From the NCBI RefSeq assembly GCF_001701025.1, contig NZ_CP016793.1, positions 1,922,001 through 1,986,000 of the forward strand: 64,000 bases of DNA. Direction: 5' to 3'. The stretch is from Lentzea guizhouensis. GTDB taxonomy: Bacteria > Actinomycetota > Actinomycetes > Mycobacteriales > Pseudonocardiaceae. Positions 62,549-64,000 of this stretch are shown in pieces. The notes beneath the pieces were generated by a model. It made no database searches. It had not been told where the DNA came from and saw only the letters and a list, made by a program, of their open reading frames with translations. A program made the translations under genes and the position numbers. How positions within the stretch are numbered: position 1 is the first letter of the stretch; the number at the start of each line of letters is the position of its first letter.

Positions 62549-62591
62549 GCTCAGCCGGGGCGCTCGGTCACTCCGAGCGCCCCGGCTGAGC
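62549..62591. terminator. Strong bidirectional terminator between fumC and the hemolysin-III gene
   Basis: A perfect 19-bp inverted repeat (arms 62549-62567 and 62573-62591, loop TCACT) beginning GCTCAGCCGGGGCGCTCGG starts two bases after the fumC stop and ends five bases before the stop of the convergent gene. Confidence 0.9.
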
Positions 62592-62596
62592 GGAAA

Positions 62597-63268
62597 TCAG
62601 GAGTACATCGCGAGCCAGATGGCGATGTAGTGGCAGAGCGCCGCCACCACGGTCGCCGCGTGGAAGAACTCGTGGTACCCGAACACCTGCGGCCAAGGAT
62701 TCGGCCACCTGGTCGCGTAGAACACCGCCCCGACGGTGTACAGCAGCCCGCCCACCAGCAGCAGCACGAGTGCGGCCACCCCGGCGTGGTGCAGCAGCTC
62801 GGGCAGCACGAACACGGCCACCCAGCCGAGTGCGATGTAGATCGGCACGCCCAGCCAGCGCGGTGCGTGCGGCCAGGCGAGTTTCAGCGTCACGCCGGCC
62901 AGTGCGCCGACCCAGACCACGGTCAGCACCACGCGGCCGGTCGGGGGGTTCATGGCCAGCAGGGCGAAGGGGGTGTAGGTGCCGGCGATGAACACGAAGA
63001 TCATCGAGTGGTCCAGGCGCTTCATCCACGTGCGCACGCGGTCGGACTTCCACGTGATGCGGTGGTAGAGCGCGGAGACGCCGAAGAGGCCCAGGACCGT
63101 CAAGCCGTAGACGGAGGTGGCCAGTGCCGCGCGGGCGGACACTGTGGACGCTGCCAGGGCGATGAGGGTCGCGCCGGTGGCCACGGAGACGACGAAGGAC
63201 CAGAGGTGCAGCCATCCACGCAGGCGCGGCCGCAGTCCGGGCTGTGGGGGAAGGGGCGCGGTGGTCAC
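62597..63268 (-). CDS. Hemolysin III family (PAQR-type) membrane protein
   Basis: A 223-aa protein with seven transmembrane helices. HlyIII/PAQR hallmarks are VSALYHRITWKSDRVRTWMK, RLDHSMIFVFIAGTYTPFAL and the C-terminal FGYHEFFHAATVVAALCHY (metal-binding His residues). The GTG at 63268 is used. M. tuberculosis Rv1085c is a counterpart next to Rv1086. True hemolytic activity is unproven for most members; membrane homeostasis is suspected. Confidence 0.92.
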   Translation of the reverse strand: MTTAPLPPQPGLRPRLRGWLHLWSFVVSVATGATLIALAASTVSARAALATSVYGLTVLGLFGVSALYHRITWKSDRVRTWMKRLDHSMIFVFIAGTYTPFALLAMNPPTGRVVLTVVWVGALAGVTLKLAWPHAPRWLGVPIYIALGWVAVFVLPELLHHAGVAALVLLLVGGLLYTVGAVFYATRWPNPWPQVFGYHEFFHAATVVAALCHYIAIWLAMYS

Positions 63269-63345
63269 AAGCCCTTAGGTTACGCGACCGTAGGTTTCTG
63301 ACCACAGCTCAGTGATGAACTCCGCACGGCGTACGCTGTTCGGAC

Positions 63346-64000
63346 GTGGCACTCCGCACCCGTGTGAAAGACGTCGCTATCCACCTCTACGAGTGGATTC
63401 TCCGGCGTGAGTTGAGCGGAACACAGGTGCCCAAGCACGTCGGCGTCGTGCTCGACGGCAACCGGCGGTGGGCGCGTGAGGCCGGGTTCACGGACGTCGC
63501 GCACGGGCACCGGGCGGGGGCGAGGAAGATCCTCGAGCTGCTCGCGTGGTGCGGTGACGCGAAGGTCGAGGTCGTCACGCTCTGGATGCTGAGCACCGAC
63601 AACCTGAACCGGCCCACCGAAGAGCTGGCGCCGTTGCTGGACATCATCGCCGACATCACCGACGAGCTGGCCGCGGACGGCAACCCGTTCCGGGTGCGGC
63701 ACGTGGGCGCGATCGACATGTTGCCGAAGGAGCACGCCGAGCGGCTCACGACGGCGGCCGCCAGGACCAAGGGCCGGACGGGCATCCAGGTCAACGTCGC
63801 GGTGGCGTACGGCGGCAGGCAGGAGATCGCCGACGCGGTCCGCAAGCTGCTGCAGGCGCACGCCGAGCGCGGCGGGACGATCGAGGAGCTCGCCGAGGTG
63901 CTGGACGTCGACCACATCGCCGAGCACCTGTACACCTCGGGGCAGCCGGATCCGGACCTGATCATCCGCACGTCCGGTGAGCAGCGGCTGTCCGGTTTCA
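63346..64000 (+). CDS. Z-isoprenyl (polyprenyl) diphosphate synthase, 3' end outside window
   Basis: The reading frame starts at GTG 63346 and is still open at the window end (218 codons seen). It is a cis-prenyltransferase: P-K-HVGVVLDGNRRWAREAG (catalytic Asp in the D-G-N-R motif), GHRAGARKILELLAWC, TLWMLSTDNLNRP, VAVAYGGRQEIADA and RTSGEQRLSGF are all present. M. tuberculosis Rv1086 (Z-farnesyl diphosphate synthase) is the positional counterpart; chain length here is not determined. TACGCT at 63332-63337 places the transcription start at about the GTG, so a leaderless mRNA is likely. Confidence 0.93.
   Translation, partial: MALRTRVKDVAIHLYEWILRRELSGTQVPKHVGVVLDGNRRWAREAGFTDVAHGHRAGARKILELLAWCGDAKVEVVTLWMLSTDNLNRPTEELAPLLDIIADITDELAADGNPFRVRHVGAIDMLPKEHAERLTTAAARTKGRTGIQVNVAVAYGGRQEIADAVRKLLQAHAERGGTIEELAEVLDVDHIAEHLYTSGQPDPDLIIRTSGEQRLSGF

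Noticed and set aside
62597..63268. A haemolytic toxin
   Set aside because: Hemolysin III/PAQR family membership does not imply toxin activity; it is a common membrane protein.

Overview
The window is a GC-rich actinomycete chromosome segment. The evidence is strong third-position G/C bias, many GTG starts, 4-base GTGA/ATGA stop-start overlaps, mycothiol biosynthesis (mshB), an LpqW-like lipoprotein, a PimE-like mannosyltransferase and a triplicated SARP/AfsR regulator. This fits the order Pseudonocardiales (Lentzea/Saccharothrix/Amycolatopsis type); the genus is a guess. From memory of Mycobacterium tuberculosis, the conserved genes lie in the same order as two M. tuberculosis blocks: Rv1178-Rv1177-Rv1171-mshB-lpqW-typA-mutT2-phhB-pimE, then ychF-Rv1111c-ispH-Rv1109c-xseA-xseB-glpX-fum, with Rv1085c/Rv1086-like genes at the right edge. 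Genes that break this order are candidate lineage-specific insertions.

Layout. 1-4.5 kb: the end of an AlbA_2-like protein, dapC-fdxA, a GNAT enzyme and mshB with its membrane partner. 4.5-13 kb: an Opp/Dpp peptide importer (binding protein, two permeases, two ATPases), a GNAT enzyme and lpqW. 13.2-18.5 kb: typA, a tiny Lys/Cys-rich protein coupled to an S41 peptidase, YciI, then trpS behind a complete ribosome-mediated attenuator, and a Nudix hydrolase. 18.5-23.7 kb: a two-component system divergent from a LolA/RseB-like exported protein and an ABC exporter. 23.7-30.1 kb: a TPP-riboswitch-controlled thiamine ABC operon ending in an SDR, then phhB, a PimE-like enzyme and two very small membrane proteins. 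30.3-38.5 kb: three tandem, translationally coupled SARP-NB-ARC-TPR regulators (about 910 aa each), with no biosynthetic cluster beside them in this window. 38.6-46.9 kb: ychF and DNA repair (Ada fusion, Ogt, SbcCD, RmuC). 47-55.7 kb: a DUF6542-like protein, a HTH-NTPase-TM-WD40 protein with a palindromic operator candidate, ispH, a conserved actinobacterial protein, xseA, an unknown ORF, xseB and glpX. 55.8-64 kb: a secreted trypsin-like protease, two tandem L,D-transpeptidases, an amino-acid dehydrogenase divergent from an Lrp regulator, a ferredoxin-NADP reductase, fumC, a hemolysin-III protein and the start of a cis-prenyltransferase.

Highlights: the trpS attenuator (16628-16761), the SARP triplication with signs of gene conversion, the HTH-STAND-WD40 protein with its 10-bp inverted repeat, a degenerate glycosylase domain in the Ada fusion, and three genes (histidine kinase, sbcC, DUF6542) whose best protein reading needs a frameshift. 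The frameshifts may be indel errors in the assembly or real decay. No rRNA, tRNA, CRISPR array, transposase or integrase was recognised.
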